A stretch of DNA of 64,000 nt from Nectonema munidae (GCA_030549495.1 JAUIRK010000097.1:1149001-1213000), one strand, 5' to 3'. Positions 1 to 12,677 are shown, numbered from the stretch's first letter. Translations and numbers: made by a program. Notes: generated by a model not told the origin, from the letters alone.

Positions 1-613
1 TAGTTATATTTACTATATTTTTTGATCAATAAATAGTGTTTTTACTACAAAATTAGTAACATTTAAAGAATATTACCATCCTGAAATGAAATTTAGTTAT
101 CTTTTATTAATTTATTGTATATAATTATTTTCAATTATATTAAATATATAAAAAACCAATCATATATATCCTCAAATAAACAAAAGCTTTGGTAGTATTT
201 TATTAATAATAAGATAAAAAATTATAGAGAAATTCAAAAATTTTTATTTATTAAAAAAGAAACATTCAAAATATTTTTATCAATATTTTCGGAGTCTTTC
301 AAATTGTAGATAAATTTTGAAAGAAGGTGAAGGTTTTTTTGAGTTGAGGAGGATAATTAAGATTGAAGCAGTAAAAGGAAAAAAAACATCCATAAAACAG
401 TTCGGCGAAGTTATTGGAATTGAAAATAAATACGTCTTCTATTCTGAGTGCAAAAGCATTTCTTTATCATCATCTGAAAAACACCAGATTTTTCTTCTTC
501 GAAACACAAAACACTTTTAATATTTTCTCGGAACATTGTGCTCATGCACAAAATAGCATAATATCTTTTATATCCTAAATAAAAAAAATAAATTGTTTTA
601 ATAACAAAAGTTT

Positions 614-1237
614 TTAACATCGTATACTTTTCCGCAACTCCAAATTTTTCTCCATCTCAATTTCTCTTTCAAGCTTCACGTAGAATTCATCTTTTTCTTT
701 TTTCAGGCAAAAAATTAAAATTGGGTCAACATATTTATCGAGTCTTGTAAAAAAATGCACACTTCCATCTGAATTGTTCAGAACTTGGAGTTTTAATCTT
801 TGAAACTCTAACAAAATCTATAATTTAAATAAAATACATATATTAAACTAAATATATTTAAATTTTACCTGTGTGTAGGATTTCAAATAAGGATATTTGA
901 TAAAAATTTCAGATATTTTCATTTTATTTTCAATAATTTCATTACATCTAAATGGAAATGTAATGTTAATTTTAAGAGTTACAATTTCTTCATTTTTTTG
1001 TTCCACTTTATAATACTCTCGTTTTCGCCATTCAGTATGAACTTCTATTGAGAGCAAATCTTCTGAATGAGGTAATTCAGGTAAGTAATAGTCCAAGCCC
1101 CATTCACGAATAGACTTTGTTGTTTTCTCTTCAGATATCGACATTGAACGCTTTCTACTTTTTACTTCTTTCACATCTTTTTCGTTGCTCTTTCTTTCGT
1201 TGCCGAATTTTAATTTTAATTTCTCTCTCCAGTATGT
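614..1237 (-). CDS. SAMD3-like uncharacterised protein, two 3' exons
   Basis: Two exons read on the minus strand: 1237-869 (123 codons) and 817-614 (67 codons plus stop), joined across a 51-bp GT..AG intron at 868-818 in phase 0. The first exon opens after a plausible acceptor (TTTTATTTTAAG), so more exons probably lie upstream, but I did not find them. The peptide has a basic linker, then a block with WGLDYYLPELPHSEDLLSIE and the second-exon motif LLEFQRLK. From memory this matches the layout of the fish SAMD3-like family (a YFLP-LP-GED-SIE-HT block, then EFQRI). The function of that family is unknown to me. No SAM domain is visible in this part. It could be a working host gene, a 3' fragment, or repeat-carried; both reading frames are clean across the splice, which favours recent function. 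Confidence 0.45.
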
Positions 1238-1239
1238 CT

Positions 1240-3850
1240 TAAAATAAAAATGAATTTCAAAGTTAAATAACCATGAATTTTACTTTAACTGATTCTTTCG
1301 GGAGCAAACTTTCTTTATATAAGTATGGATAGCTTACTTACTATATGTAAGTAACAGTGTAATTAAAGTGGCTTAATATTTTCCCATGGCATATGATAAG
1401 AATATGAGAGAGCAGCATATATTATAAACGAAAGCGATACTGTAATACTGTCCTGCACAAGACAAAGTGCACTATAATGTAATACAATTGCTTCCATGTG
1501 TTAAGAAGACACCATTATACTTATAAAAGTTGTATGTGAAGTGAAATTATCATCTCATGTTTTCTTAGAAATCGTATATGAGATTTACTCAAAACGACAC
1601 ACCAGATATTCTCATTACTGTATATTACTAACAAACTAGTAAAAGATGTTTTTACTAGTTTCTAATCTTTAGAGTTAGTAAATTCACTAGTTTTTTTTAT
1701 GAGTGTACAAACTCTCGGAACCCCAAAGAATGTCACCGTAAACAACAATAAGATGTTTTCTCTCTGATTACACAATTTCAGATTTCAAAAACTTGATCAA
1801 AGTAAAGAAAGAGATAGGGATTATCGAAATTTTGTGCAGCAAAAAGAATCGAGTGTGTGTATGAGAAGCATTCCTCTAAACAAAAGATCTTATCGGATGC
1901 AAAAAGACTCCCCTTCAATGATCTCATCCCAGCACTAGAATTAAGCAATGTTAAAATCAAGCTCTGCAACATAAAAACTCAAGCAATACTGGGTGGAGTA
2001 GATGATGTTAGGATGTTTTGTTTCGGGTCTTACTAAAGTTGAAATTTACATATAAACTTTACATGTTTTTGTAGTGAATTATGTGCAAAGACTACAGCTG
2101 TTAAAATTCAATCAAACTAACTAGCACGTAACCCAATTAACTAAATAACTTACTAACTGCGCCAAAAAATGTCTGTGACAAAAAGGGTCTTCGCCAGACT
2201 GAGCCATTCAATGCAACACATGTTGAAAGATGAAGAATAAGACACTCATCTTGTGAAGAAACTGGTAAATGCAAAAACACCGCACAAACTCTAGAAATCA
2301 CAACTCAATTCAAGGGGTTTTTTTTCTTTGTAAAAGACTTGGCGAAAATATTGATGCATTGGTAAGATTGAAGCAAACCTCAACAAGGTTATGTACAAAA
2401 CAGACTTCTATAATATTTTTCTGTAAAATCTATACACTCTGTATTGTTAATCTTTTTTCATGTCTTCATATAGAACATAGTTCTTCATTCACTATTCTTG
2501 CTTAAGATATTCTTTTATCTCTTTATTTTATAACACTTTTTTAAAATAAATTATTATAATACATGTGCAAAACAGACATGAGGTAAAACACCGAATTTTA
2601 ATAACTCCTATATTAAGACAAGTCCTAAGTTGGGACTAGTTGCCCTAAAAATCTGAAATGGACTTCGCCTGGGCCATGTCCAAATTTTGTTGAAGACAGT
2701 GGATATGAGTGCCTTTTTTCGACTTTCGGTTCAAACTTCAAAGCTTAAAAAATTTTTAAATATGATATTTTGTATTTCTACATTTCACTCAAACATTTTT
2801 AATAAGAAAATTGAAACAAGGGATAATTGTTTCTTATAGAAAATTGAAATAAATATATCAGCATTAGTTACAGCTTCTTATATACAAAAACTGAATTGGT
2901 GTTGAGCGCATCTAAAAATTCTTAGGTGCGCTAAAAGTCAGGGTTATCACTTTCAGTATTTTTCGACAGCCCCAATTGAAATGGCGCTTTTTGGGATTCC
3001 AAAAAAACTTAGAGGAAACACTGGTTAGGAAGAAAAAGCTCAAGTCCATGTGTGGTCTTCATATGGAGTATTGCTCTAAATGTATATTTTTTATATAGTT
3101 ATTCTCATCAATAAATTTCCAAAACCAAACGGTAACATTATTTGTTTTCAAATGTTGGGAAATTTTGTAGACCCTTAATAATAATTTTTCTTGAATAGAT
3201 AGAAAATTTCTATTTGATAGGATTATTTTAGATTTATCATTCCGACTAACTTAAACCCTTACATCTAAAATCTTTACTAAATCTTTTTGATTGCCTTAAT
3301 CTTTATATATTGTACACATTTTAAAAAGACCAACTAAGCTAATTATAAATTACATTTGCAAGACAAGAAACAGCCTTGATTATTGTTAAATGCAGCTAAT
3401 AAGATCTGTAATCTGTTATGGACTTGTGAGTTTATGATCAAGATGACTTGATTTCTTTTTATAAAAGTTATGTATGTTGATAGTATTCCAAATTTAGAGC
3501 AACATTGCAAAAAATGATCTCTCTTTTTATAGTAGATATTTTTTCAAGCAATTTTTTCCAAAAATATTTGAAAAGTCAGCTTGGAACTTCTACTAAATCA
3601 ATCAAAGCTGATATTGATAAAATATGCAGAAATATCAAAATCCAATTCTCAAAATAAAATAAACCAAACTATTTTATATTGTCTATATCTGATTGAAGAG
3701 AAGAAAACTTGTCCAAGATTGGATAGAAGATCTCATCGTCTGTAATCGAACAGGACCCAGTGTAAATACGTTACGCGTATGTCGATAAAAGTTGAAAATG
3801 TGCCGTAATAGAGGACACATACCCTTACTTTCTTTTCTTCAAGGTGTAGT
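1240..3850. other. Intergenic, no gene recognised
   Basis: AT-rich sequence with only short open frames and no family I recognise. A somewhat less AT-rich patch at about 2640-3060 may be an old mobile-element remnant, but no ends or coding motifs support that. Any upstream exons of the SAMD3-like gene and the serpin promoter should lie here. Confidence 0.5.
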
Positions 3851-3888
3851 CTAAATGAATTATAAAACGTTTAGGTAGCGACATAAAA

Positions 3889-6800
3889 ATGAGTTGTGAG
3901 CAATCGAAACTCTCGCTTGGAGCCTGTTACGACTACAAACAATTTGCTCTGGACCTTTTTGAAGCATACACCCTTCAAAATCAAGATAGCAATATTGTAT
4001 TTTCTCCGTATAATTTGAATCAAATTTTATCGATGCTGAGACTGGGATCTGAAAATGAAACACTTCAACAAATCCTTAACGTTCAAAAAATTCGTTGTGG
4101 CTTAGTTGATTATGAAATAGACTCAGGTAACGTATAATATAGTACACCTATTTTTGCATAAAGTACTTTGTATTGTAATGATTGGAGTGTTATTTTTTTT
4201 AGAATTTAGACTTTTGAATGACCAAATTATCAAGAATTCAGGGAAAGTTTTGCTTCAGATTGCGACAAAATTGTTTCCAGATGAGAAAATTAATATTCTT
4301 AGCAGCTATGAAAGAAACTTGAAGAAGTTTTATGACGCTGAGGTTGAAGTTTTGGATTTATCTGGTCAAAGTGAAGATTCAAGGAAGACAATTAACTCAT
4401 GGGTTGAAGAAAATACCGGAGGAAACATAAAAGAGTTGCTTCCAGAAGGTTCGATCCATCAAATGTCTCGCATCGTCCTTGTAAATGCTTTGAATTTAGA
4501 TGCTAAATGGAAGAATGTATTTAAGTAAATTTTACATACAATGCTTATACCAAAACCACCAGCGGTTGAAAACGCGATACAACCCCTCATAATTGTTAGT
4601 CACTATCTACCAAAACCACAAGAGTATGAAAACTTGAAACAACATTTATCTTTGTAAGTCATCTGAAATATATAAAAGAGACAATTTACCATACTTTTTA
4701 TTAAAAAATTTCCTCATGTTTGATTTTGATAAAAATAAATTGTAAAAATTAAATTTTTTGAAATTCTTTACTACAATCAATTTATTTTAATCTTTTTAGT
4801 CGTATTAAATTTCAATGTTAAACTCTGTGTGGTATTATTTATTTCTCTAAGGGAATTCAAAAGTAGTGTTTTTAGATCAAGAACTTAATGTCATTTTAAA
4901 AAATATATTCAAAACTTTTTAGTTTTCTTGCCTCCTGAAATTTAGTTAAAACAGCAAGAATTTTATTCATAGTATACTTTTTCTTTTTATTGCAAGCAAC
5001 TCTCATTATCCCGTTCTTTTGAGTAGCAGGAGCCAACAAAATAAAAAATTTCAATCTCTCAAAATGACATCATGCCAAATGAATTAAAGAGATCATTTGA
5101 AACTACGCAAAATTGATAGCAGAAAAGTGTTAGCGGATCCAACTTAGTGTAGTTTCCGACGCATCTGATTAGAATTGTCAATACCTAGAGTCAAAGGTTA
5201 CTGTATTACGAACATTTATTGAATATGTAAGGCAAATATAGAATTTGGAAAAAATTTACCCTTCACTGAAATAATGAAATCGCAACAGTAAAAATGTAAA
5301 GTCGTCAATAGTCATTGCTACAATGCCTTAATTGAATATCGAAATTAGTTAAATATTATACTTCCAACTGTGAACGTTTGCCAAACTAAATGAGCTTTTC
5401 TAATTATTCAGAAAGCTCAACAAGCTATTTTACGTAAAGATGTAGCGAATCGGTAGAATCGGCTAGACTTTGAAGAAACGAGAAAGAGTAAAAATACTGA
5501 TTCTTTAATTTAATCAAAATTGAAATATATGAACTCATTTATAACGTAAAAAAAGATGTAATTTATGGGAAAACTAATTTTCTTTGTAAAAATAAATTAT
5601 AATTTTTTAAAGTTTTTTTCTTTGCTAATACAAATAAGTTTGTATAAGCAGGATTTGTAGACTTTAATTCAGACAATTGATCCTGGTAAACTTTTAAAAA
5701 TAATTCATTACGCCATTGGGACTCTCAAATTAAAAATATTTACTACGACACTGTATATAATTTTGACCGGCACACATTGTTGTCCTTTCAGAAATTCATG
5801 CCATTTTTACTAGAGTTGAAAAAGCCAACTCTGACGAAAAATATCGAGTTTATTCGTTTTGGATAACAAAATTATATTTCTTTCTTAGCTAATAAGTTGG
5901 AGGGAACGTATTCACCCCACAAACAAACTGCCCTTGCCAAAAAGTTGGAGAAAAATAATATTTGTAAATTTTAACCGGAAAAAAGTTAATTTTAACTTAA
6001 TAAATGCTATATTTAAATAATAATAATTTTAAACTTTTTTAAACAAACTATTATACTTTTTCAATGTATACGCTGAGGCTATTTAAATGGCTATTGGTAA
6101 CGGAAAAAATACAAAAATCAATATCAGTATAGGATTAGGCAAAAATTTGGAATAAGTACATCTCTAATTTCACGGAAACAAAAAGCTTAAAAGTAAAACA
6201 TAAATGGAGGATTTTAGTTCGTTATTTCTAAGTTTTTATGGTTTTCTTTCATCCAAATTTTGTGTATGATTCATTTATTTCCTTATTTAAGCAATCTTTT
6301 CCTCAAATTGAAATTAAGAATCCAAGAAATAAGTATCGTTGGTATACCGATGAGCTTCGTAGATTGAATAACAAAAGAAAAAGTTATATAAGAAATGGAA
6401 ACTTGTTTATTTGATGCAATTTTTACAAATTACAAATATGTTGTAAAAATATATTAATCAAAAATTAAATCAACAAATTCTAAATATTATTCAAATAAAC
6501 TGTTATCATAAAGCACTAAAAAATATGGTCGGTTTTAAACACATTTTTCAAAAGCATTCAATAAATTTGAAAATCAATGGATTTGTTGATTATTATTTTT
6601 ATTGTTCAAATGAAAATTCATTTATTGAATTATGTTATCAATACATTGATAAGTTAATATTTGGAATGAACTCTTCTACACCTTTTACTTCAGTGATATT
6701 ACACTGACTGACTGATAAATTCTATAAAATCCCTAAAAAAACAAGGAATCTTTTGGTAATCATAATATCATCTTAAAATTTATCAAGCTTAGTTTGCTAA

Positions 6801-8274
6801 TGATATGTCATTTCCTGTTTGAATTGTTCAATTCTTGCATAAAAAAAGGTATTTTCCCTAATAAATTGAAAGTTTCTAATGCTATGCCCATCAAAACTGA
6901 ATAAGGCTATAGAGTAATCTGCATAGCTCTATCAGGCCTATCTCGTTACTGTCAAACTTCAGCAAATTAATAGAATTAATCATCTATAATAAATTCTTGT
7001 TTTCTTTTTGGCACTAACTTTTTTTCTAAAGATCAGTTTGGCTTTTTGCTCGACAGATCAACTGATGATGCTATTATAAAACTTTCTTTTTTTATTTTTG
7101 ACTCTTTTGAGAGAAATGGAATTTCGTTTTTCCTTGGATTTTAAAAAAGCATTTGATAGAGTAAATCATAAGTTGCTTCTTTATTTATAAGTTATATAAA
7201 TTGGGAATATGAGGTAGTATTTATATATTAATTGAAAGCTATTTTTCATCTCGACAGAACTATGTATATTTTAACAAAATTAAATCTGATTATTTTCTTT
7301 TTAATTCTGGAGTAGCGCAGGGCTCCATACTTGGTCCTTCCTTATTTTTAATTTTTATAAATGATATTAGCCTTTGTCTTAAAAATAAATTATGTTTGCA
7401 GATGATGTAGTACTGCTTTTTTAAGTAGTTTATGCTTATAAATTAGAAAAGAACTATTGATTTACAGTTCAACTATAATATAAAAAAGAATTCGAAGAGA
7501 GAGAGAAAACGTATTCTTTTTCAAATGCTATAAACAATCTTTCTACCTTCCAATCATTTAGGAAGAAGCATTAAGCGCTCTTTTCTTTCAATTTACTTCA
7601 CTGCTTGAAATGTTATATCATTTTTGATTAAAGGACAACTTACAGAGATGACTTCACTTTAAATGATGGAGGTAAAATTGTTGTGGATATGATGCTGGCT
7701 TCTTATGACGCTCACGTTTATCGAGATGAAGACGTGGATATAGCGGCACTGCCTTATGAGAATTCCTCTATCAACATGGTGATAGCTATTCCCAAGACTG
7801 CTTACACCACCATGGATTCAAACTTGCTCAACAAAATGTTTTCCATCTACGAATCACCTGTCAATTACACAGAATTTAGGATTCCTAAGTTTAAAATTAA
7901 TTTTGGCGGCGAAACGAAAAGCATTTTGATTGGATTAGGCATGATCGATGCTTTCGAGTAAAATTTAATCTTAATAAAGCCCTTGGTTTGAACGAATGCT
8001 TAACTTCCTCTCATTTTTTAGCCCCAATCTCGCTAAACTCACACTCATGTCGGATTCCCAAGATTTGAGCGTAGATGAGCTCTTTCACAAGGCATTCATT
8101 GAAGTGGATGAAGAAGGTACTCGCGCTTCAGCAGCCTCGGGCATTTCCATAGGTGCAACCTCCATCCAAGAGATGTTCCTTTTTACAGCTGATCGACCAT
8201 TTTACTTCATGATACAAGATTCAAAAACTAAGCAAATTTTATTTTTTGGCTATTTGAAAAATCCTAACGTTTAA
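3889..8274 (+). CDS. Serpin (clade B-like, no signal peptide), four exons, intact
   Basis: Exons 3889-4126, 4203-4524, 7634-7957 and 8022-8274 join in matching phases (1, 2, 2) to give 378 residues, the usual serpin length. All introns are GT..AG: 76 bp, 3.1 kb (LINE-filled) and 64 bp. The N-terminus (FALDLFEAY, then NIVFSPYNL) starts directly with helix A and has no signal peptide, as in intracellular clade B serpins. Family landmarks are VLVNALNLDAKWKNVF, FRIPKFKI, the hinge EVDEEGTRASAA (about residues 322-333) and the C-terminal FYFMIQDSKTKQILFFGYL. The small-residue hinge predicts an inhibitory serpin. The reactive loop (about 325-350) has T-S-I near P1 and lacks Arg or Lys there, so a trypsin-like target is unlikely. 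The loop is about two residues longer than in alpha-1-antitrypsin, so P1 is uncertain. The second intron at 4525-7633 carries a LINE and a dispersed repeat. Confidence 0.95.
5429..5526 (+). repeat. Dispersed repeat R1, copy 1 (serpin intron)
   Basis: About 95 bp beginning with the palindrome TTTACGTAAA and running through GATGTAGCGAATCGG and GGCTAGACTTTGAAGAAACG. It recurs in reverse orientation at 11190-11274. This copy has an extra roughly 10-bp duplication (TCGGTAGAATCGG). It is probably a short nonautonomous DNA element; no coding capacity. Confidence 0.7.
6190..7450 (+). mobile_element. LINE (non-LTR retrotransposon) ORF2 fragment in serpin intron
   Basis: Pieces of a Jockey/CR1-like reverse transcriptase lie in order: a pre-RT block KYRWYTDELRRLNNKRKSYI (about 6334), the RT block FSLDFKKAFDRVNHKLL (about 7132), GVAQGSILGPSLFLIFIND (about 7315) and the catalytic FADDVV (about 7396). 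Several frame changes and stops separate them, and the endonuclease and C-terminal parts are missing. It has the serpin's orientation and sits inside the second serpin intron, so it is spliced out. Dead copy. Confidence 0.85.
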
Positions 8275-8334
8275 AAAAATTACACTTTCTTATTCTGTAT
8301 AATTTTTTTATATTCAAATTCGTGAATTGTCTTA

Positions 8335-8340
8335 AATAAA
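8335..8340 (+). promoter_or_regulatory. Poly(A) signal of the serpin
   Basis: AATAAA lies 61 bp after the serpin stop codon, at the usual distance for a short 3' UTR. Confidence 0.7.
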
Positions 8341-8639
8341 GTTGAGTTGCTTTCATTTTAAATATCATAAAAGTTAATCGTCCGCGGTAAGGAAGATTTT
8401 TATTTATAATAATAATAATTGTCGTATTTAATGAAACAAAAAATTATGCCAGCATGCTTCCCATTGAATGAAATTTTCTTTCGAAATATAAGCACAAAAA
8501 TAGAGATGTATCAATACTTTGAATGATTCTCTTTCACCCCTATAAAGTGCGAGGAAAATAAATTAGTAAAGGGGTTAGCTTTATTTAACTTTCTCAGATG
8601 CAAAATGTAAAGAACGCTCAAAAGCTTTGGGGTTGTATT

Positions 8640-8960
8640 TCTTCTAATATCACCCTAGCAACATCCCTTCCAACGCATCACTTAAGCTCGAAATTCTCAA
8701 TACGCCACCTATTTACCTACAACGTTCCCTCAAAGAAGAATACTATACCCGCCAGCTACAACCTCTCATAAACCGTCACTTTAACCAAACTAATATCCTC
8801 ATCTCAAACACACCCGTACAATGATATTATTTAGCCTTCCACTATCTTCATCATTCATTGTTCCCACACATGCATGCAAGTACTTTTATTAACTCCAATA
8901 CCACACATTTTATATCAACCTCCATCAATTTTCTGACTTTCATTATATTTAGATAAAACT
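8640..8960 (+). mobile_element. Possible LINE C-terminal remnant
   Basis: A C-rich, T-poor strand composition unlike its surroundings, with short open stretches resembling the region after a LINE reverse transcriptase. The composition resembles the LINE pieces at 22300-22900 and 55600-55930 (minus). No catalytic motif remains, so this is weak. Confidence 0.3.
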
Positions 8961-9173
8961 ATTGAATAAGCCCGTAAGATAGAAAATTGGAAAAATCTTA
9001 AGTTGTGTTTCAATGAAGGCTTTCTCGATTTTTGAATTTATTTTAAAGTTGGTAGAAAAACTTAAGAAAATTTTTGATATATTTATAGCAGATTAAAATT
9101 TTATTAAACACGGATAAATATTGAAACTATAACAATTATTATTAGATGTATCTTTTTAATATATAGTAAAAAA

Positions 9174-9548
9174 CTAAGGCAAAGGTGTCAGTGATTCCTT
9201 GCAAAAGCTTTTAACATGAGAGAAATGGAAGGAAGGAAATTTGTCTGGGCATGAGACGTTGTAGGTGTTGACCGATTTTTCTCCACTTTTATACTTCACT
9301 TGGATTGAGTAGTGTTGCCAAGCTAGTTTGTGCTGTTCCCACAACAAATTACTCCTATTCTTCAGCATTTCAAGACGCTAAAGTAGAAAATGAATGAAAA
9401 TTCAATGTCAAAACAAGTCACAAGCCTACGATCACGTCTACTTTTCACAGTACAACTGAAGCAGCGCCTTTTTAAAGATTTGCGTTTCATAATTTTGAAA
9501 CTAAAGTTCCTTATCAAAACTTTAACTCCTAATTTTATTGCATCCACT
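9174..9548 (-). CDS. FBXO9: FBXO9-like F-box protein, C-terminal exons
   Basis: The last exon, 9377-9174 (67 codons plus stop), follows the acceptor CTACTTTAG. It contains HKLAWQHYSIQVKYKSGE and FPSFHFSHVKSF, and ends in TPLP. Human FBXO9 ends with NKLIWIHHSCHITYKSTGE, then FFARVRSYTAFSERPL, so this is a close match in order and position. A likely preceding exon at about 9548-9420 begins near DAIKLGVKV (human DAILLGHYR) and could splice in phase 0 through a GTGACT donor at 9419; that exon is less certain. The F-box half of the same gene, on the same strand, lies at 16420-18778. The exons between were not found. The 6.9 kb separating the halves is filled by transposons. Confidence 0.75.
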
Positions 9549-9759
9549 GGATATACTCAAATATGCTATTTTATTTTAGTTAAGAATGATAATTAAAAAA
9601 ATGGCAATATTCTCTACTCAGAAGGCCGCAAACGGACTAGTGGATGAACGAAGCCCCCTTCCCCTTAGTTAAGAAATCCCTAAACTTTAGTAGAGAAAAT
9701 ATAAAAGGACATCTACTGATCGCCCCTAGTGTTATACATACTTTATATATATAAAACCT

Positions 9760-9976
9760 CATTCACGAAATAATCCTTTTAAAGGACTAATTTTCAGCTA
9801 CTCTCGTCATCATCACATCAGATCAAGCCGTTACAACACAGTGTAATGAAGAAACTAGAAGCCTTCTAACGCTGATATTTTTCTTCGTTACATTGAATTG
9901 CAAGTGTTTGATCTAATGATGATGACCACCAGAGAGGTCGGAAATTAATCCTTTAAGAAATTTTATTCGGTGAATA
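9760..9976. repeat. Foldback (hairpin) MITE
   Basis: Two arms of roughly 95 bp are imperfect inverted copies. The left arm runs through AAAGGACTAATTTTC, CGTCATCATCAC and CAGATCAA. The right arm reads back as AAAGGATTAATTTCC, GTCATCATCATTAGATCAA. The short centre is near 9857-9880. There is no coding capacity. This is the structure of a foldback or MITE-type nonautonomous DNA transposon. It lies in an FBXO9 intron. Confidence 0.75.
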
Positions 9977-9979
9977 GTT

Positions 9980-11180
9980 TTCATACTCCATCAATTGGTT
10001 TTTTTACTTCTTATCCATAATAAATTTGAGCACATTTTTATCTACACATTTATACAATAAAAAAGTAATATATCATCATAGGAAAGAAGACAAAGATATT
10101 CCATTCAAGCCAAATTGATTAAAATGATTAAAAGAGAGGGTATCTATTTTTGGTTACTTTCAAACTTTTTTAAATGATGAGCATTTTTTCATATTTTGAA
10201 ATAGTGTCAAAGTTTAAGCATAGTATGCAGAAAGCATACGTCTTTGGAATGACATGGATCTACCAACCAACACACATGTGCACTTTAAAAAAATAAACGC
10301 TTTTTTTGTTAATTCCACCCAAATAGCTAACTAGCTATAGCTTAGACAAGGAAAACGGAACACAAAAAGGCATACTTGTTTCATTTAAATATCTGACATC
10401 TCCAATCTAGCATATATGTGTAGAAAATTTTCAATTTACTTTTAAAAAAATTAATACAATTTGGAACTCCTCATTCAAGTAAACATTTTATTTTAGGGAA
10501 GCATATCTAAAAAAATTGCTGCAAACATTATTTTCAATATTTTGTCTATTTCAAATTTGTATGACTACAAAAATATTTTTTTGTACTTCTTGTTATTTTC
10601 AAATGGTTTAAATTCTTTAATAAGTATGAGTAAAATGCCACCAAAAGAATTTAAACATATTTCGACATTCAAATCGGATGTTTAAAAATAGGTTTTTCCC
10701 GTAATCTTATGCTTATAAAGGTTATCAATGAGTTATGAGGGTAGAGATTAAGTTCGTGGAAAAATTTTAATAATAATAATTATTTAATTTCGCAATATGT
10801 AGTAAAACTTAAGGTTTCTCATTTATGAATTAAAGAAAATTATTTCAAACTTATATTTTAATATTTAAAGTAATGGAGCGGATTAAGTGAATTAACTAAG
10901 TAGAAATTCGGCAAATAAGAAATTTCTGCTCTACAAATATATTTTTATTTTTTTCAAACATAAAGACACATTTTAAGAAATAGAGTCATTGAAGAGTAAT
11001 TTCAAAATATAAACGTGTAAAATGAGAGCATTTGTTTTAGATGATGACGCAGTTTGGCACGCCTTTTATAAGAAGCTAGAGTAAGATTGTATTTAAAATT
11101 CTAGGACAGCGATTCCCAACGTAGTAAAGGAGTCCTACTTTAATTAGTTAAAACATTTAATTAAGTTTTAAAATTTTAAT
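9980..11180. other. FBXO9 intron, no exon recognised
   Basis: AT-rich sequence with short frames only. I looked on the minus strand for the missing FBXO9 middle exons and saw none that I could support. Confidence 0.4.
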
Positions 11181-11189
11181 TAGTTATAT

Positions 11190-11274
11190 TAATTTTGATT
11201 AAATTAAAGAATCAATATTTTTACTCTTTTTCGTTTCTTCAAAGTCTAGCCGATTCGCTACATCTTTACGTAAA
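11190..11274 (-). repeat. Dispersed repeat R1, copy 2 (inverted)
   Basis: The reverse complement matches 5429-5526 closely, including TTTACGTAAA, GATGTAGCGAATCGG and CTAGACTTTGAAGAAACG. Confidence 0.7.
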
Positions 11275-11756
11275 GGAGTAGCCCTATATGTATGTGAAGA
11301 ATTTTTAAAAGGCGTGCCAATATATCGTAGCTTAAGCCCACTTAAATTATGAAAAAATTTCACCGCTTTCAAAAAACTAAAAAGAAAGAAAGTGAATATT
11401 CAATTATAGACGTCATTTAACCATAAATATATTCTAATTTTATCCTAGATATTTGCATGGATCCCCTTTTATGTAATATTTATGCTCTGTAAGAAAATAA
11501 GCATTTGTTCATGTTTTCTTCACAAAATATTGCCTAAAGTATTTGCGAATCAAATAAATTTTAATTCATTTTATTTTAACGTACTTTTTAAATCGGATTA
11601 TTCAACAACTTTGCTCTCAAATTTTGTATGTTCTTAGCCGTAACGATGGCTGATAAAACTGCAATAGTTTTTAAATTGTGATATTATAACAAATATCAAA
11701 ATGAATTGAGAGTATATCTTTCTTCGTTTATGTGTGACTTAGTAGCTTTTGTAATT

Positions 11757-11905
11757 TTTTTTTGCACTTGAAGAATTGGCCAAGATTAACTCTTGGAGCT
11801 CTAAGCCACTAGTCTTGCTGCACACATCAAACTGACATGTGCATTCTCGTCCCGTCGCACGGGCAACAGTCTCGACTAGCCGGTTAAATCACGTCATTGA
11901 TTCAA
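11757..11905. repeat. Dispersed repeat R2, copy 1
   Basis: Contains TTGGAGCTCTAAGCCACTAG, TCTTGCTGCACACATCAAAC and CTAGCCGGTTAAAT. A second, shorter copy lies at 13814-13935. The less AT-rich composition and sharp similarity limits suggest a SINE or short DNA element; I could not assign a family. Confidence 0.6.
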
Positions 11906-12677
11906 CCAGCGAGATTTTTCTGTTTTTACTTTTTTTATATTTTCTAAATTTTTTATACCACATTTTTGCATGAAAAAATTCGATATTAAAAGTAAACTCT
12001 CAAAATTATTCTTAAATTTTTTTACTTCTAAATATTTCACAAAAACACAAATTATGTGATTCGGCATTAAATGGGAAAAAAATAAATCTGTCTATATAAT
12101 TTTTAATATTGTTAGTATACCCTTCAGCTATACCACTGTTTTTGAGTGTAAGGTGTTTGAAGTCAATATGTATGTAGTATGTATGTATAGATGTTTTTGT
12201 GTCAGATGTGTATTAATACAAAAAATAGGGAATTTTGTGTCAAGAAATGTATATGTATGTATTCGTATGTTAACGCTAATACCAACCCTAATACTGATAC
12301 TAATTCTACACTAATCCTAACCCCGACAATACTTTTCCAAAATTTTATACATTAAGACCTATTTAGAAATTGGCTGAGCACTTGTCAACTAAGCAAATTG
12401 AGGAATAAATTTGAATAGTCAAAATAAGCAAGAATGTGTGCCTCTCTTAAATGTGATGAAAAGTTGTCTCTGGCTTGAATCGAAACCCTTAACTAAACCC
12501 ACTCGTGGAGTGAAATTTCCTGCTTTTTTATAGATTGCAAGGAAAGGCTTTCTATTACACCACTCTACCTGAAATCGTGATAAAGAGCATTACAATAATG
12601 TAAGACTGGAGACCAAGATGTGAGCAAGGATTATGTGTATTGAGGAATCTCAGGAGAAGAGATCTATGACGTGAGCA

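Noticed and set aside
3861-3866. TATA box of the serpin
   Set aside because: TATAAA lies only 23-28 bp before the start codon, so transcription would begin at or after the ATG; probably chance in AT-rich DNA.
12240-12320. Telomere-like repeats (CCCTAA, CTAATCCTAACCCC)
   Set aside because: The units are irregular and interrupted; this is a degenerate CTAA-rich simple repeat, not a telomeric array.
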